Below, in pieces: positions 4,765 through 5,681 of a DNA stretch of 5,681 bases (positions are counted from its first letter, which is position 1; the number at the start of each line of letters is the position of its first letter). Under the pieces are notes generated by a model. It worked only from the letters and a program-made list of their open reading frames with translations. It was not told where the DNA came from and made no database searches. The position numbers and the translations under genes are program-made. Source of the DNA: Bacteroidota bacterium (GTDB taxonomy: Bacteria; Bacteroidota; Bacteroidia; Bacteroidales; VadinHA17); contig DAOWNN010000158.1 in assembly GCA_030642585.1 (NCBI GenBank), forward strand, positions 1 through 5,681, in the 5' to 3' direction.

Positions 4765-5580
4765 TTATTTCTTAACATTATATTTAACCAGCATATCTAT
4801 GAGGGAAATGGAAGAATCTTCCATGGAATTAACAATACCATCGATTGTAGATAAAATATAATTATAGAATATCTGAAGAATTACTGCAACAATCAGCCCA
4901 GATACCGTGGTAATCAAAGCTATTTTAATACCCCCTGCAACCAGAGAGGCAGATACATTTCCGGCAATTTGGATCTGGTCGAATGCAGAAATCATACCAA
5001 TAACAGTTCCCATAAACCCTAACATAGGAGCAATGGCAATAAACAGGGAAATCCAGGAAAGGTTTTTCTCAAGCAAGCCCATTTGTACACTTCCATATGC
5101 TATTACAGATTTTTCTGCCATTTCGATCCCTTCTTCATAGCGATCGAGTCCCTGGTAGAAAATACTTGCAACCGGACCCCGGGTGTTTCTGCATACCTCT
5201 TTAGCGGCTTCAATTCCCCCTTCTTCAAGGGCAGCTTCCACATTATTTAAAAGTTTCTCGGTATTTGTTGTGGCCAGGTTCAGATAAATGATTCTTTCAA
5301 TAGCAAGTGAAAGTCCGAAAATCAGTGTCAAAAGAACCGCACCCATAAATTGAGCACCACCTTCAATAAATTTGGCTTTGATTTGTTTGTGGAGTTCACC
5401 GCCACCAGCACTGGGTGCTGGAGCTTCTTCCACAGGCACTTCAGCAACTGTTTCTTCTACTGCGGTTTCAGTTGTCTCTTCTACAGCTGATGTATCTGGC
5501 TCTTCCTGTGCCATCACATACTGTGACGCACCTAAGCCTAAGATTGCAAATACCGCTACAATAGCAAATAATTTTTTCAT
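4765..5580 (-). CDS. exbB: ExbB/TolQ/MotA-family proton channel subunit
   Basis: 271 residues. A cleavable-looking signal peptide (1-24, ending YVMA before Gln25) is followed by an acidic Ala/Val/Pro/Glu linker (26-61) that should lie in the periplasm. Then come helix 1 (about 78-94, ending GLSLAIERI), a cytoplasmic domain (about 96-175), helix 2 (177-200, with PMLGFMGTVIGM) and helix 3 (217-243, with GGIKIALITTVSGLIVA). The PxLGxxGTVxGM and ALxTTxxGL blocks with Thr192 and Thr224/225 are the polar pore-lining signature of the family. ExbB forms the pentameric inner-membrane channel around ExbD. It is the first gene of the operon, with a -7 box about 90 nt upstream. The signal-plus-linker extension is longer than in the E. 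coli protein. With no tonB nearby the transducer served is unknown, so TolQ is an alternative name. Confidence 0.93.
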   Translation of the reverse strand: MKKLFAIVAVFAILGLGASQYVMAQEEPDTSAVEETTETAVEETVAEVPVEEAPAPSAGGGELHKQIKAKFIEGGAQFMGAVLLTLIFGLSLAIERIIYLNLATTNTEKLLNNVEAALEEGGIEAAKEVCRNTRGPVASIFYQGLDRYEEGIEMAEKSVIAYGSVQMGLLEKNLSWISLFIAIAPMLGFMGTVIGMISAFDQIQIAGNVSASLVAGGIKIALITTVSGLIVAVILQIFYNYILSTIDGIVNSMEDSSISLIDMLVKYNVKK

Positions 5581-5665
5581 AATTAATGATCTGTTTAGTT
5601 ATTAAAGAAATTTTTGTTCTTGTTTAAAAAGATTGTATAAATTAACGAATTACACTTTAATTTTG

Positions 5666-5673
5666 CAAAAGTA
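5666..5673 (-). promoter_or_regulatory. Bacteroidota-type -7 box of the exb operon
   Basis: On the minus strand the sequence reads TACTTTTG, an exact match to TAnnTTTG. The matching -33 box would lie beyond the end of the window, so it cannot be checked. The implied leader before the exbB ATG at 5580 is about 80 nt and A+T-rich, with no structured regulatory element that I can see. Confidence 0.5.
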
Positions 5674-5681
5674 AAATACTT

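Overview
The window looks like chromosomal DNA of a Bacteroidota bacterium, most likely a Bacteroidia/Marinilabiliales-like lineage. The reasons are low G+C, an exbB-(4TM protein)-exbD-exbD operon of the type common in that phylum, promoter -7 boxes matching TAnnTTTG, and upstream short palindromic units of a kind typical of intergenic DNA in this phylum. This assignment is inference from gene content; there is no rRNA or other marker.

Layout. Positions 1-302 carry no convincing gene. They hold three short palindromic repeat units (52-133), a decayed fourth half-unit, and a long imperfect hairpin (220-278) that ends just before a strong Shine-Dalgarno. Positions 303-840 (+) encode an unknown probable lipoprotein whose signal peptide is interrupted by a run of eight T: removing one T joins a well-placed ATG to the lipobox. 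A bidirectional terminator (921-948) separates it from a decayed XRE-type regulator on the minus strand (972-1196). Positions 1281-1987 (+) encode a nucleotidyltransferase/HEPN pair with a 4-nt overlap, related to type VII toxin-antitoxin modules. Positions 1988-2235 are a gene-poor scar with a 15-codon scrap of an Rhs core domain and an unidentified G+C-rich block.

From 2236 to the end every gene is on the minus strand. A calcineurin-like metallophosphoesterase (2236-3099) lies downstream of, and separate from, a four-gene operon (5580 to 3178): exbB with a signal peptide and acidic linker, an uncharacterised four-helix membrane protein, and two exbD genes. The operon begins with a Bacteroidota-type -7 box at 5666-5673, has an 11-bp intercistronic hairpin before the first exbD, and ends in a rho-independent terminator (3130-3158).

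How it fits together: the exb operon encodes a proton-driven inner-membrane motor that normally energises a TonB- or Tol-type transducer; no tonB is present here. The left half reads as an accessory region (TA-like pair, broken regulator, Rhs scrap, repeats) next to this conserved operon. I see no clearly new system. The least explained parts are the 4TM protein fixed inside the exb operon and the HEPN partner that lacks the usual RNase motif.
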